From Chamaesiphon sp. (GTDB taxonomy: Bacteria > Cyanobacteriota > Cyanobacteriia > Cyanobacteriales > Chamaesiphonaceae), in NCBI GenBank assembly GCA_026786125.1, contig JAJAYU010000347.1:1-6212 (forward strand): 6,212 bases of DNA, given 5' to 3'. The position numbers and the translations under genes were made by a program. The notes under the pieces were generated by a model that worked only from the letters and a program-made list of their open reading frames with translations, was not told the origin of the DNA and searched no databases. Shown in pieces: positions 5,951 through 6,212 of the stretch (position 1 is its first letter; the number at the start of each line of letters is the position of its first letter).

Positions 5951-6034
5951 TTGGAGGGTGTGTTATCCCGCAGGATAACGCACCATTAGCAATTGTGTTG
6001 GTGCATTATGCTAAGGCAACAACACACCCTACAA
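5951..6034. mobile_element. REP-pair / MITE-like palindromic element, 84 bp
   Basis: The ends are a 14-bp terminal inverted repeat with one mismatch (5951-5964 against 6021-6034; core AGGGTGTGTT / AACACACCCT perfect). Inside are two inverted units of 28-29 bp: 5957-5984 and, on the opposite strand, 6028-6000. Each begins GGTGTGTT and ends ATAACGCACC or ATAATGCACC; 15 bp separate them. The left unit is an almost perfect hairpin: 12-bp stem with one G-T pair and a CGCA loop (5969-5972). The right unit has a decayed stem. There is no ORF. This architecture matches head-to-head REP pairs moved by a transposase elsewhere in the genome. It starts 1 bp after the nitrilase stop codon and ends 20 bp before the YggT ATG. 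Confidence 0.7.
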
Positions 6035-6035
6035 G

Positions 6036-6212
6036 TTATGCAAAAACTCGATGTTGGAGGGATGGCATTTGAGCGCGGGCGCGGGCGAGGCGGGTGGGAC
6101 TGATTTCGGCGATCGCCACTCCAGGTAGATCCCCAGCATCTGCTAAGATTGCTCCCCAAGGGTCAATGATCATTGCATGTCCGTGGGTTTGGCGCATAGC
6201 ATAGTGGGTACC
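6036..6212 (-). CDS. Carbon-nitrogen hydrolase (nitrilase superfamily), C-terminal part
   Basis: Partial gene on the minus strand; the last 58 residues and the TAA at 6038-6036 are visible, and the N terminus lies beyond the right edge. The segment begins GTHYAMRQTHGHAMIIDPWG and closes with LPGVAIAEISPTRLARARAQ and MPSLQHRV. G-H-A-M-I-I-D-P-W-G followed by A-D-A-G-D and the late MPSLQHR are typical of the Nit1/Nit2 branch (omega-amidase or deaminated-glutathione amidase). The catalytic Glu-Lys-Cys triad is not in the window, so activity cannot be judged. A GC-rich stretch (about 6071-6097) encodes the RLARARA run. The REP-like element begins 1 bp after the stop. Confidence 0.88.
   Translation of the reverse strand, partial: GTHYAMRQTHGHAMIIDPWGAILADAGDLPGVAIAEISPTRLARARAQMPSLQHRVFA

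Noticed and set aside
5951..6034. Reading the REP-like element as a rho-independent terminator for the nitrilase gene
   Set aside because: No U-tract follows the stem on the minus strand; the symmetrical two-unit design fits a repeat element better, though 3'-end protection remains possible.

Overview
The window looks like ordinary chromosome of a cyanobacterium. Three things point there. Two exact HIP1 octamers (GCGATCGC, at 347-354 and 6109-6116) and many one-off variants are scattered through it. G-poor heptanucleotide tandem repeats of the cyanobacterial STRR kind sit in front of several genes. The gene set is typical too: HemJ-type protoporphyrinogen oxidase, MenG/UbiE, a cyanobacterial-type ABC1 kinase and a Ycf19-like YggT protein. 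I cannot name a genus.

Left part (1-2447, minus strand): a small coiled-coil protein of unknown function, an AarF/UbiB/ABC1-type atypical kinase and the first 32 residues of a PP2C-type protein phosphatase, read in that order. From memory, the same set occurs in Synechocystis PCC 6803 around sll1770 (ABC1 kinase) and sll1771 (PP2C phosphatase PphA). Middle (2643-4065, minus strand): menG (final methylation of phylloquinone) and hemJ (protoporphyrinogen IX oxidase of haem/chlorophyll synthesis). Together with the UbiB-like kinase this makes a run of quinone and tetrapyrrole genes that suits the thylakoid membrane.

Right part: a divergent plus-strand pair, a TauE/SafE permease and pyrR, meets a minus-strand YggT/Ycf19 gene tail to tail with only 3 bp between the stops. 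Behind YggT lies an 84-bp REP-pair/MITE-like element, and then the C-terminal 58 residues of a nitrilase-superfamily amidohydrolase that runs off the right edge.

No defence system, CRISPR array, tRNA, rRNA, insertion sequence with a transposase, or prophage gene is visible. There is no gene-free stretch over 300 bases; the longest gaps are about 195 bp (2448-2642), 173 bp (4066-4238), 158 bp (98-255) and 133 bp (3357-3489). The most interesting structure is non-coding: heptad repeats directly before the start codons of menG, hemJ, pyrR and probably aarF, all in the sense orientation and all lacking a Shine-Dalgarno sequence, and the REP-like inverted pair between yggT and the nitrilase gene. 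I saw no convincing new multi-gene system.
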